A stretch of 64,000 nucleotides of DNA from Diphasiastrum complanatum. Lineage: Eukaryota > Streptophyta > Lycopodiopsida > Lycopodiales > Lycopodiaceae. The notes beneath the pieces were generated by a model. The model made no database searches. It saw nothing but the letters and a program-made list of their open reading frames with translations, and was not told the origin of the DNA. Within the stretch, counting starts at the first letter, position 1. Every line of letters begins with the position of its first letter. The position numbers and the translations under genes were made by a program. The stretch is from contig MU832053.1 of the NCBI GenBank assembly GCA_029204225.1, positions 1 to 64,000 of the forward strand. Direction: 5' to 3'. Below, in pieces: positions 12,502 through 24,914 of this stretch.

Positions 12502-13060
12502 GTGTTTAGCATAACCTCCTATCCTGCTATCATCAAAAATCACATGGAGAGAGTTTTACTAAATGTACCTAGAATTGGCAAATTCACCATAGAGTGGCAT
12601 TTGGTTGGAGATCTAGCGTTAAAATGTCTCTTTGATATTTTTCATGGAACAAATTCAAATCACCCTTGTTTGTATTACATACAACAAAAGACACGATAAA
12701 GAGTACATGAATATTTAGAGACCCAACAAATTATAGATTGAAAACTAGTACTATTGATTCTTACATAATCTTCATATTTGTACTCCATGCAAATGTGTGT
12801 ATAATATAAGACACCTTCACATATTGTTTTGTGTGGAATACCGAGCCAGTGTCATCTTCAAAGCAAGCAAATTAGAAGTTGCTTTGTCTAAAGCAAGCTT
12901 ACATAAAAGCCATGTTAAAATAAAAAAAGACGACAAGATTTCAAGTAAATCAAAAAATGTTCCACGCAAACCGAATATTGGAGGATCAAAAGCTCGTAGA
13001 TTTTTATCAAACTACTTTGGAACAAATCCAAAATTCAATATGTCATTTCGAAAGAGATAA
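12502..13060 (+). other. Unrecognised short ORFs with a conserved-looking segment
   Basis: A 65-codon frame at 12502-12699 contains GKFTIEWHLVGDL and HPCLYYIQ, with spacing reminiscent of uncharacterised eukaryotic repeat-encoded proteins. A second frame at 12797-13060 is Lys/Ser-rich and basic. A run of T followed by AG just upstream (about 12470) could be a splice acceptor, making the first frame an exon. I do not recognise the family. The frames may be pieces of one old mobile-element gene. Confidence 0.25.
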
Positions 13061-16000
13061 TAAAAGCAACTCAAAATTTTGAGGAATGAGGATCTACTTG
13101 GCTTCTCAAATTGGATGTTTGGAAAAAGTTTGACAATATGGTGCAATATTTTTTTTCAAAATAAAAATCTCAGTATGAATTGTGGCATCGTAAGATGGGC
13201 CATTTGAACTATGGGAGCTTGTGCTTGATGGATAAATTGAAGATCCCTATTCTCTAGAAGCTAACATGGATGTATGAGTGGTGAAAATTGATGCCCTAGA
13301 ACCATTTGGTTGATCAAATCATCTTGCAATGCATGGATATAGAAAAGTACTATAGGTTGACGGATGTAAGAAAACAATAGGAACAAATATAAAAAACCTT
13401 TAGACTTACACAAGTGAGTTACGCTAACCACCAACCTAAATCTCAAAAGATTCAAACTGACTCGCTTTATATTCAATTAGACAGAAATATTTTTCATACA
13501 AGACACTTTATCCCTATATAATCAACAAAAATTATTTGATTCTTTTGATATATTATAATCTTGTGAATCTTGTATAAACGTTAATATCAAAAGTGATTGA
13601 TTTTTTTGTCCAACACAATCACTAATTGGGATAAAGATTGGTTGTGTATGGCATGATGGTGCAAGTTTGGCAAACCTTGATTGCTACGAGAGTGGACAAT
13701 TAGAAGTCTACATATTGTACACAATATGCATCTATCATAATTAAAATTTTAGTGTTCCCGGGTAGCGCACAGCGCTCACGTTGTGACGGATAGCGCCCTC
13801 TTTTTCTGAAAAAAATTTTCATGTTTTTTTTCGAGCAGCGGTCGCACTACCCCACGAGCAACCTGACCCTCACAAAATGAAAGGTTTATCGAGCAATGGA
13901 CCTCTAACAACAATAAAATATCTAAGAAATTTGATCAAAAAATATAAGCACAATTTTCAATTAGTTCATTGACAAACGCATCTATAGAGCATGAACCCAA
14001 CCAACTATCTATAATAACCACTTGCACACTATAACAATAATCCCATGTACAACTTTCCTCTTGAACAGGTTTTGTCCTTAGAACAGAAAAGAAAACCAAA
14101 AACCATTTTTTTAACTTCCAACACTTACTTAAAAAATCATTATCATTAGTCTCACTTCAAATATCAAAAAAATACTTAGAGATAGAACAATATTTCAATT
14201 GTTTATCTCAGATCTAGAGTACAAAATCAGATTTAAAAAGTACACAAAGCAATAAATTTTCCAATCAAGTTTCACTCTTTATAAGTTAATAACATCACCT
14301 TCATATAAAATAGCTTACATGAAACACTAGATGAGTTATTACCTAATACCAAAAATAAAAGTTACAAAATTAAAAAAAAAAACTAGCAGTTATAATCCAA
14401 AACTATCCATAATTTCTTGTGGATCAATCATGAATGCTTCTTGGTACAAAACCTCTTAGAACATCCAAAACCTTAAGGCAAAACTGTTCATTCAACTAGA
14501 ATATCTAAGAGATTCATCAAGATAAAAATGATTTTCACTCAACTCTTAGTACCCCAAATACTCACTTGAGATAAATATTCATCCCATCTCAATAGATTTG
14601 TCTATCTCCCAAATAACCGAAGATCTAGGCTGAACTCCGTACACAAGCACTTAATAGAACATAACTTGTAGCAAAGTACGATCCACTAAAATAAACAAAA
14701 TCCCCATAGGTAAAAATAATTTATTCAACGAGAATGCTTATGAAACACATACGTTTTCAAATCACTAGAGTAAGAGATTTAGATTTTCAACATACTGATC
14801 TAAGTTCTTAACTCATTCATTAAATCAAAAATTACTCCATACTTGAGAATCGTTGCATTTCCTGATAATCCATTAATAATAGTTACGTACCTATTTATAA
14901 GTCGTCGATCACAGAAATTTAGACTCTTATGATTCGTCAATCACAATTCACTGGTTTCCAAAACCATATTTAATCATTAAAGGATACCGGAGTATATGTC
15001 CAACACACAACTTAGGAAATCATTCTAAAATCTTTTTCCCTAGGAAAAAATACAAAATTTTAAAAATATTCTTCAAACTAGACTCTTAACAAAAGTGTGA
15101 GTTATCCAAGTTCTACATTCATCAGGTAATCAAAAAAAGAAGGCTTACCAAACAAAGTACTGATAATTATCTTCAACTACAAAAACTTTAGATTACTATC
15201 TAGAATTGAATCTACACACTTAAAATTCTGCTGAATTCCAAAGAAATTTAGTTATCATTCTTGGAACCATTAAGATCTCTGCTATCCAATTGAGCTCTCT
15301 AGGATACAATCATTAATGAATTGAGTCTATTTCTCCTCTGAGAAATACTCTAAACCAAGAATACTATATATTCCAAGCACAAAATTTTATTGATGAATCT
15401 TGATGATTCACAAATCATGCGTCTCCAAACAATACAATTTATAATAAATGATTTCTGGTGAATTCTCTTCACACTACTCATTTAATCAAGTACAACACCC
15501 CATTTAGATTCTTATCCAAATCATTTCTAAGTTAACAAATAAATCGTCCATAAAAAAATTTGTTAACCTGCAAGTAATTGTTCTAAACAATACTTGTCCA
15601 TATATCTAAATTGTGAACAACTAATTTAAGTGCACCAAATAGATCCAATAACCAAGAGTACATAGTAAATCCATACAAATTTGATCATGCACATATGGTA
15701 TGATCTCACTATGACCCTTATCTGCAAGATTCTTCCAAAATCCGCATATGTTACACACATATCTCATTGAGAATCGTGTAATAATAAATGTCTTCCACAA
15801 AGAATTCACTCTATTACAACCAAGACTTTTCTTTCAAACATTTTCAACTCGAGTAACAGTAACCATCATCCATCTAAAATCCAACCATGCATAAGAGACA
15901 ACCTGGGTTTAAGAAATTGAGACACAATTTTCATGGACCTTACTCATACAAGTAGTAATTCACATGATGATGACAGTCTTTCAAAAAAGATAGCTTCAAG

Positions 16001-17894
16001 TTGGAAGAAATCATATGAAGTCAATCTGATGTCTAGTATTTGAAAAATTTCTAAGAAGGGTTCAAGAAAGTGATAAATAGATTTAAGGATTTCTGATTTT
16101 GTAAATTATGAGATACCCAGTTGGGATTTGGACTAAATTTCAGAATTTCACAAAATACCCCATAACCTTTAACCCATGGTTTTAGATCGGCATCAAAAAA
16201 TTATCAAAATCTCCCATTTTCAATCAGATCCTTATGGTCCTAGAACCTCCCCTACGAGATTACTAACCCATACCACCAGCTCTCCCTCCAAAAAGATCCA
16301 TAACCTCTTAATCTGACTTTTCTAAAAATCCCACAGATCAATCTAGATGTCCTATAATTTTTATAGAAAAAGTATCCTTCACTACTAAAAAAAGGAGAAT
16401 TTATTTATTTGGATGTCTAATATGACATTCAGATGGATATACAAGATCCACACAGACTCTATGATTTAAGTAAAAGGATCAACATGGTTGAACATCACAT
16501 TACCAACCCTTCCAAGAAGTGATAAGCTTCTGAATTCCCTTCTCATCCGAAGATATCTTTTATGAATTCACTAAATGAATTCTAATTTAAAGATTCCTAA
16601 TTGGTACTACGCAATTATTCCCAGGGATTTCCAAAGAAAAAACCTGATTGAAAAATACACTTACTACCCGTCTTGTCCTCTTTACTTCCCCCCTTATGAA
16701 TTTTTTGTCCCCCCAAAAATTTCATTCCAATAAGGCACAAAGAAGATTCAAAGACATAAAGTAAATATTATGTTTATTCTAATCATATGAAAAAGTTTGA
16801 AAACATTCATTTCCATGATCACGTTATCCTACAACTAGGTTGAATCCACATATACACAAAAATCATCCACATACATGCATAATAGCACTAAACTAAACAT
16901 TTTCATATACTCAACCATAAGATTAAACTCAGAAAATTACTTCGATTTTCCAACTTTAAACAATTCGTATCACTTACAATTTTTCCAATGAAATCATTAG
17001 ACTGTTTTTCTTTTTACTAACTGGCATGGCATTACTCCATCACTTTTTTAAACTCTCATAGATTCAAAATATGAAATTACATTAACAAGAAATTCTCAAA
17101 TCGGATTTCAGCAACTCTTATATTGTACCCAACAAAATTCCTTTGTCTAGATAAAGAATCCAGTCCTCATTCATTCTGTCTGGCCCTTTCATATTATCAG
17201 ACAATTTTAAATTCAAATTTGACGAGTATCTTACACAAGCTTTTGCTCGACCCATTTCTAATTATTAGAATTGATTAGAAATGTATTAGCAAAAATACAA
17301 ACTCAACTATTTTTTGTACTATTTTTTTAAGTTATGGGCCTCGTTTTTTAAATGAGACTGTATAAATTGAAAATGCCCTAAAAGGTGCAATATAGAAAGA
17401 ACCCTTTTAGAACCTTCCAAGATGCTCGTGAATAGACTCTCATTTTCCAAATTATTGAGTTTGGCATCTTGAGCTCTTTGTTAGAGAGAGCTATTTTTCA
17501 AAACCCTTAATTGGAGATCGACTTGAGCTATAGGCAATTGTTGTCTTTCATTAACTTTTCTTAGTTGGATAATGCATTGCAAATGCTATTTGCTGGCTTT
17601 AGCTTTCATTTGATGCCAATAGCTATGATTGAATACACAATAGGATTTGCCATATTGGCATTTTGAAGTTTCCATAACACAGTAGAGCTCATCTCTTTGA
17701 AGCTTTCATAAAGAAGAATTTTTAACAGAATTGCAAATGCACGAAAAGAGCAAAAAATACTGAGAAGCTCATTGCTTTGAGCTAAAAAGATAAAAAGCCC
17801 TATAAAGGCCAACATCAACCATCAAAAAAGACTTCAAATCCACAAAACTTTATGAACTTGAGTGGCAAGGGAATAACCTTGGAGTTAATTTGAA
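13061..17894. other. AT-rich gene-free stretch downstream of the oxidoreductase gene
   Basis: No coding sequence recognised over 4.8 kb on either strand. Two local oddities: a GC-rich island at about 13757-13865 with AGCGC-ACA-GCGCT, and CACTACTAAAAAAAGG at about 16380, which resembles a CACTA transposon terminus but has no visible partner. Confidence 0.4.
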
Positions 17895-20800
17895 TTATTG
17901 CAAAAAAATGCCAAACCCTATCTCCTTGGCAACAGTCTCTACCATCCATGGTGGTCTACATCACACAAACATATTCTTATTAGGATAACAAAACTTGAAA
18001 TTAATTGCAAAATGAGCTCATAAGTCAATTATAGCATATCCATCTTTCAATACTGCTAGCATATTGAATTTGCTCATGTTTTTTTCTTAGGATAATGAAT
18101 TAAGTAAACATACTTGTTCATCAAAAAGTTGAATGCCCCTTGTGAAGCTCGATCTAGCAATTTTTGTCGAGAAGGTACATCCAAGGCTCCATCCTGTGAA
18201 ACATGCAACATCAAGACCCATCATTCTCATAGTGGCCAATCAACTTAAAAAAGATGTCTTAGAAAAAGTCAAATAGAAGTAACAAAAACTGGCCTTACTT
18301 CCAGTTTACAAATGTATTGTCTTTATGGAATAGGTCAAAAAATTTCAAACCTTATATTTTGAGTCCCAGAACAATTTTTTAAGATAGTATTCACAGTTGT
18401 GTGATCATATGGAGTAGCTATTTGTTAAGAACAGACTGCATATTCATATGTCGTCCACCAAGTTACTATGTCCTCTTGTTCATCAGATGGGAATGAAGTT
18501 GAAAATTGGTTGGCTCCGATTGTCAAAAATTTTATGCTTTATCCACAACTTGATGAGGATGAGGTAAGTCTTGCTATTGTTTGTTAAAGAAAAAATCTCA
18601 GGTCTTGTTGGCTAACTATGAGATACACCCTCCGTTATTTTGAAAAAAATTACTGTATAACCACAATCCGAAATAAATGTACATTTCGATGGTTTTTTGG
18701 ATTAAAGGTATTTTATTAGGCTATCAGGGCTGCTATGCTTGATCTACAAGGAAAATTCAAATGGGCAAAATGTGAAAATGAGACACACGTAGAGGTTACA
18801 TCATCAAAGGCCTTACCTAATTTCTAGTTTTCCACGTAGAACAAAAGTACAAGGTGTATATCATGAGGAACATATTATCACAACAAGGACAAAATTTGTT
18901 CTAAATGAGGACCAAACATGGAATCATCATGACTTACCAAATGTGAAGCCACCTACCCTATATATTGCGAACTCCGGTGCATGCATATCTAGAGCACTTA
19001 GATAAAGTTGTTCACACTGAGGGAGAAACTAATCCTATTGTTGGTAAGTCACATTATCACACTGATCTAAAATATAAGGTAGATCAAGTTCCTATTGTTG
19101 TTTTAACTATTGTTGAGTCAAATATGGATTAATATTGTGATCCACATATATTCATAGTTGAAGCATATCTAGTAGTTCATTCCATATCAAGGGTCGAGCC
19201 TTGTGCTCCTCTCAAGGTTTTCCTACATGAGTGTTCTACATGCACCACAATATGAGTTACAATAATGAAAAAGCAAGCTAACCATTGGTGCACTTTTCAT
19301 GGTAGATTCGGAGCAAATATCATTGGTGGAGGCAACTAGAAATGCCTTTGAATAAGCAAAGTTCAAACTAATAAGAGGAGCTGAATTATGCTATTAGGAA
19401 ACCAATCAAGGAACAATACCCTTGACGAAGACAAACCTACTCAACAAGAGGAAAAAATATGTTGACATAAAATGTCAATTGAAATAAGTAATTTAATGTC
19501 AAGAAATATGCCTATAATGTTGTGAAATAGAGAATATGACCACTGATTTATTTAAAAAGTTTCAATTGGGTAAAACATTAATCATCTATGAAACAAACTG
19601 ATTTAGAGCCCCAAGGTGTTAGAAATATGAAAACTTAGGCCTCGAGACCATGTCCTCAAGCTAGTTTAGTTAGGTCGGGTTAGTTAGAGTTCAATGGATA
19701 GTGAAAATTCAGTCTCTTAACCTTTCTTTTTGGTAGAAAAGAACAAAAAGTCATAGAAAATAAGGAGACTTTTGCTCGGCCCACCTTTCAAATTAATTGC
19801 ATTCAATAGAGTGAGTTTCTTGGAGTTTCTTTACATCCACTAGATACACATTGGTTCAATGAATGTGTGTTGAAGTTTGCTTTGAATGGTCTTGCCATTT
19901 GGTATAGCTACTAAGCAGTTGTTTACCTAAGGGGAGGAGTAAACCACAGAGATACACATAGCAAAGTCCATTGGATCAGTTTACTGTGTTTCTACAGCAG
20001 GTTATGGGCCCACTACCAATAATTTGTAGATCCAAGGAGGATGGCAGCCACTTCAAGCATGATGAACTTCAGATACATAGATGAACTGACAGATGTGGGA
20101 GCTCCAGCATCAGAGGAGGATATTACCACCACACTTCTTGAGCTTTCTTGTATTGTAACATGGATAGTTGCATTTGAAACAAGGACAGAGACTTTGAGAT
20201 TGGATTTTGTTGAGGCCAGAATAATGCAAGAGGAAACCAAGAGCTGGAGACACTGTACGGACATAAATGAGACACTGTCAATAGGAAAAGGCAAAGCTCA
20301 AGTGAACAATAAGGGATCCACATCAAGGACAATTTCTAAGCAGAGGATGAGGACCAAAACAGATCAGGTATTTCATGTGCAATAGGCTAAGACATATAGC
20401 TAGGAATGCATGATCAACTTGTCAAAAGCTCATGTACAATCAAGAAAAGGAAAAATTTCTCCCTATGGCAATGAATTTGATGACAGGAGTTGATTCACAG
20501 ATTCTAGAGCCACACAGCATATGACACCCATTAGAGACCTCATTGAAAATTGAAAGCCATTAACACAGATCACTAGCGTGCATCAAAATGGAACATTGCA
20601 GACAGTAAGAGTTGGTAATGTACCATTCACCACAAAAGATGTGACCATAGATGTTGTGAAATCTGTACCCTACCTAGTACCTTTGAAAGAATGACATGGA
20701 TAAACATCGGTAGAACGGGATTCCAGATCAGATAGAGAGGTCAAAGAAAGGGAAAATTATACGACAAAGTCTCCGACATTGCCTCAAACGTAGCGATTGC

Positions 20801-22409
20801 AGAAGGAGCAACATGGCACCAAAGATTTGGTCACTTGACACGTAAAACTCGAGACATGATGCAAAGGAATTGGATCGTTTCCAAAATTGAAGACCGTTCG
20901 TTCACTAACAACCATATCTGTCAAAGTTGAGTGAATGGAAAAAAAAACAACAGAGTCCTTCAATCAAGATACAAGTAGACACAACCCCTCAATTCGATCC
21001 ACTCAGATGTAATTGGTCCCATGTAAATTCCAGCTTTAAGTCATGCAAAATAATTTGTTAACTTCATTGATGACGTACTAGAAAGGTGCTTGTATATCTG
21101 ATAAGCAAGAGACCTGAGGTATTTGGAAAATTCAGAGATTTCAAAGCTTTGGATAAAATAAAGAGCAGGTGAAATAAGGCAATTAGAATAAATGATGGTG
21201 GAGAATGTAGATCAAATCCAAGATTCTTTGTAACTTAAAGTACATTGAGAAACAGAACACCATGCTTTCCAGTCCTTGGTACAATGGTTTGGCTGAGGGG
21301 AGAGATAATTTTAAAGGAAATGCTGAAATGCAAGTTGGACGATAGTGAACTATCAAATTCCTTTCAAGGTGAAGCCTTAGTAACAGCTACCTTTATCAGT
21401 AGCTGATGCCCTGCTAAAGCAGTTTGAAAATTATTCCTGAGGAGTACAATATAATGGCTGCTACAACAGTCTCAATGAAGGTTAGTACATAGAGAGTTCA
21501 TTCACACTTTACAGCAGCCAGGTACTATCTATAAGTATTGATAGATTTGATGTTATCATGTCTTCACCTGGTCTTTATTTCAGGACTTTTGAAGGGGCCT
21601 CTGGAGTATGACGTGGTCTCTGTATATCCCTTACACTTGTCACAACCACCTCACTTGCTGCTACCCTAGAGCAGAAGTACATTGATCCAAAGACAATAAG
21701 ATATTTAGCATCCAAGCCTTCGGTGTGTGCCTTGGTAGCATGATATGCTTATAAGTTATGTCATGCTGTATGCTAGTTGCTTTCCTGCTGTTTCTAGAGC
21801 TACATTCTTTCAATGGTATACTCCAATATCCAATCGAACAACTTAATTTTTAGTGTAATAGCCCACACAATCAGTCTAAGGGTTGTAAAAAACCTCCTAG
21901 GGGCACATCTACTCTCCACACATATGAGCCCAATAAGGATGATCCAGAGTTGTATGTTTAGATCGTCGTGTTGATAATAAGGATGGTACCAAACCGTTGT
22001 GCGTCGGCTGCATGGCTCTTAATAAAATATTAATGGCAAACATGCTACAACTTGCATGATCATCTACTCAACTGATTCAAAAGGGCCACTATTTATACAA
22101 GTTTGAAAAATGTTCCAGAAACATGCAACCAAATTAAGATACTAGTTTGGTGTAAAGAATGTGGAATTTGGGATGAGCTACTGTTATGCACTGACATTGT
22201 CCTCATATATGCATTGCCTTTTAGGGTTGTAAGGAATACATGTCTTTAGCCATGGAATGGAACAAAAATGAAAATAATGGTATATAACCCTCCAAGCACA
22301 ATACAAACAATAAATCCAGCTACACACCTCCTCTGGAAACCAGACACCTGCTTGTGTGCTTCCTTCCAAGATTGCTCTAGCAAAAGCAGCAGTTGCTATG
22401 CCAACACAT
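17895..22409 (-). CDS. Saccharopine-dehydrogenase-like oxidoreductase, last three exons (5' part not found)
   Basis: Three minus-strand exons join in phase with GT-AG introns. 22328-22409 encodes CVGIATAAFARAILEGST, then GVWFPEE. 18114-18193 encodes DGALDVPSRQKLLDRASQGA, then FNFLMN. 17895-17955 encodes PPWMVETVAKEIGFGIFLQ and a TAA stop. Order and motifs (GVWFPEE, RASQG-FNF, NKPPWMVET) match my recollection of the C-terminus of the plant saccharopine dehydrogenase-like protein (Arabidopsis At1g50450 type), a probable NAD(P)-dependent oxidoreductase; the recollection is not a search. The introns are 158 bp and 4,134 bp, the long one holding a copia remnant. Upstream exons with the Rossmann fold would lie at higher coordinates; I found none, so they may be beyond 64 kb or lost. 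The first exon shown begins with one base completing a codon. Whether the gene is expressed is unknown. Confidence 0.75.
18194..19610. other. Intron sequence of the oxidoreductase gene without recognised features
   Basis: Distal part of the 4.1-kb intron. Six-frame reading gives only short fragments with many stops and nothing identifiable. Confidence 0.4.
19620..21360 (+). pseudogene. Decayed Ty1/copia element inside the oxidoreductase intron
   Basis: GGTTATGGGCCCACT at about 20000-20014 resembles a methionine-tRNA primer-binding site, so 19620-19998 may be an LTR. A 114-codon frame (20041-20385) resembles copia Gag, including EEDITTTLLELSC, and runs into a damaged zinc knuckle (CNRLRHIARNA in another frame). 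At about 20490 the protease-like FTDSRATQHMTPIRDL appears, then the integrase HHCC start WHQRFGHLTRKTRDMM near 20815 and an integrase-like SSPWYNGLAEG near 21270. Frames shift repeatedly with many stops. RT and the 3' LTR are missing. It lies antisense to the host gene and must be spliced out if the gene is expressed. Confidence 0.6.
21361..22327. other. Proximal part of the 4.1-kb intron, unassigned
   Basis: Nothing coding is recognised. The sequence adjoining 22327 begins GTGTGTAG on the minus strand and serves as the splice donor of the 22328-22409 exon. Confidence 0.4.
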
Positions 22410-22990
22410 CTACAAGACATTATAAACTATCAATAGCAATGTCAATCAAAACAGTGATTAGTTAAAAATGTTGCAACACATAATTTTTTTTTAGAATAAT
22501 TGATCACAATGCCCATGAAAATGGTAGCTGCTAGTCTTTGAAAAAGGACCAAGAATGAATAAAAATGATTCACAAGCAATGATGTTTGTACAAGATTACC
22601 CAAAAAGTGAATGGCATCAAAAATAGCTAGACAGCATCAATATTGATCTATCTGGACAAGAGCGTCAAAGAACAGAAATGCACCAATACATCAATCATCA
22701 AGAGTAATATCACCACACCGATTTGGAATAGCAAGAAATGTAAGAAAAGCACAATGCTTCAATCTCTACTCAACATATCTTCACATAATGAAGTATCATA
22801 CATATATGATAGCTTGGATCCACAAGATTAAGGCATGTGACAAGATTTTCCACCTACCTAGAAAACCTTCTAATTTAGATACCTCAGATCTACCTCTTCC
22901 ACCTAATCTAAATTGAGTACAAATTGACTCCCTCTCACATGCTTTACATTTACAAGAGGTGTAGGACTCATGGACTAGGTTGATGTATGT
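22410..22990. other. Upstream intron sequence of the oxidoreductase gene
   Basis: The minus strand ends in TTGTAG just before the exon starting at 22409, a normal splice acceptor. No further exon of the gene was recognised here. Part of 22800-22990 may be the 3' LTR of the neighbouring copia fragment. Confidence 0.35.
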
Positions 22991-23019
22991 AACATAGATT
23001 CACTTACAACACCTAGGGC

Positions 23020-23830
23020 TGATCTACGCTTTGTGGATGAAGCCTTTCCCAAAGGAGGTGAATATATTAACCACACAATCTGCAGATGAAACTTGTTGAA
23101 GTCTCAATTCCTTGGCTTGAATCTTTTCCCTCACAAAGTGATAAGCAATGTCAATATGTCTACTCCTTGCATGGAGGCATTGTGCTAATTGGTTATCACA
23201 AAAGAAGGTTACAATACATAAAGCTCCACCAAAAGCCTCTTGATCCAAAGCATCTCCTTTGTTGTGGTAGTGAGCTCTTTGTACTAGATTCCGTTAATGA
23301 CAAAAAACGGTTTCTTGCTTCTTGGAGAGCCAATGAACATAGCATAAGCACATATCGATCTTCTATCCATCTTGTCACCTGCAAAATTGAATCTAAAATA
23401 CCAATCAAGTCAATGTGATTACCCTTGTAAAGTATGCCAAGATATATTGTGCCCAAAATGTATCTAAGCACTCTTTTGGCCATCTTCCAATAGGAATTGA
23501 CTCAATCTACCAGGTACCTACATAATGACTTAGATCGGGCCTTGAGATTGTATGCCAAATCAAAGGACCTATAAATCTCCTATAGAGAGTGATGTCCTCA
23601 AAGGAGTTTTCACCCTCTCTCATGGAATCTCTTACATTTTGCTCCATAGGTGTGTCTATACTTTTGCAATGATACATGCCAAATCTATCAAAGATTGTAG
23701 AAGCATATTCTAATTGAAAAATGAAACTACAATTAGAAATTTTAACTACTTCAATCCTTAAAATGCATTGCATGAGATCAGGATCTTGCATCTTGAATTG
23801 TCTACTTAGGCCAATCTTGGTTTCATTAAT
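23020..23830 (-). pseudogene. Ty1/copia RT end and RNase H fragment
   Basis: Minus-strand frames give the end of copia RT (FQLEYASTIFDRFGMYHCKS, then TPMEQN and YRRFIGPLIW at 23791-23507). Next comes the linker AKRVLRYILGTIYLGILY at 23483, and RNase H with FNFAGDKMDRRS, DNQLAQCLHARSRHIDIAYH and VVNIFTSFGKG ending near 23030. All are standard copia landmarks in the correct order. Several frameshifts and the missing N-terminal RT show it is dead. It lies upstream of, and in the same direction as, the oxidoreductase exons, probably within another intron. Confidence 0.7.
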
Positions 23831-24900
23831 CTTTTCTACACACTATTCAACTGGCCTTAGTCTCTGGTCTAGTACAATTAACTCTTAGCTGCTCTTGGAG
23901 GGCATGATTCTACGGTAGTCTTGGTCCTCACATAAGTACTCCCTACTAGTACTTGCTTCAATCTACGATTTGATGTACCTTGCTCTTGTCATGTAACCAA
24001 GTTTGAGACTTAAGTTACAATCTGCTCTTACAATATTAGATTTTCTCTACATCCCTCTGATAGTTCAACTAGGAAACTACATCACTGACTTGCTTTTGTT
24101 GTTGGGGTTTGATAATCAACCAAACATGCTCTTGAAAGTACTAGTTGCTAAGAGGGTATATGACCGACATATGTCGTCATAATCAACAATCAAACTAGAC
24201 ATCTATTAGAGAGCAAGTTGTGTTGCTAGATGTCAAGTAGTATGCTCGTACGACATTAGTTATCATGCGAGAACGTGAATAAGCGTAGCCATTATGTTTG
24301 TAAGTAGACTGAACTGTGACCATGATTGGGAGTATGCAGGGGTGGTCCAAATATAATCAAGGCACGATGGTGCACGAGTGTGGCTTATAGTTGCCACACC
24401 TTTTAATCAGGTCAAGGCACAAAGTACATATTAGTGGTCTAGCCAATGCATTGATAGATTGTTATCCATATAGAGAAGATAGATCGAGGAGTCTAACTTA
24501 TAATCTATCACGATTTCCAATGCCTAGGAGATATCTTGGTGGAACTTTCCTATTGCTGACTGCTCTAACTTCATATATACTAATTGAAAGATCGTATGTC
24601 CTATAATTTTTTTGATCTATACAAATCTTGTGCATAGCTCGTTGCTTGACTGAAGCCTTGGATAGTTATTGATGAGCTAACGATTAAATTTACTACATCT
24701 GAGTCATAAACTTAGCTTCATTAGGTATTGTGTACAAGATAATCATGGTTACTAGGTTAGTTGGCCTCAATCATATCTCAACTCTGACATGTGTCTCTTT
24801 CATGAATCATCATGAAAGAGACACATGTCCACTATATAGTCTAAATGACACAAAGATATGTGCAAAACATATCTTTCAAAAGCGATTGGCCCTTTCATTC
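23831..24900. other. Unassigned stretch with one perfect hairpin
   Basis: No gene recognised. The only clear structure is the 44-bp inverted repeat at 24786-24829, listed separately. Confidence 0.35.
24786..24829. repeat. Perfect 20-bp inverted repeat with 4-nt spacer
   Basis: GACATGTGTCTCTTTCATGA (24786-24805), the spacer ATCA, then its exact reverse complement (24810-24829). A 20-bp arm with no mismatch is unlikely by chance and would form a stable hairpin in DNA or RNA. No gene context explains it. Confidence 0.85.
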
Positions 24901-24914
24901 AAACCAGCTTTTTG

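Noticed and set aside
16379-16396. CACTACTAAAAAAAGG as a CACTA transposon end
   Set aside because: No inverted partner, 3-bp duplication or transposase found in the window.
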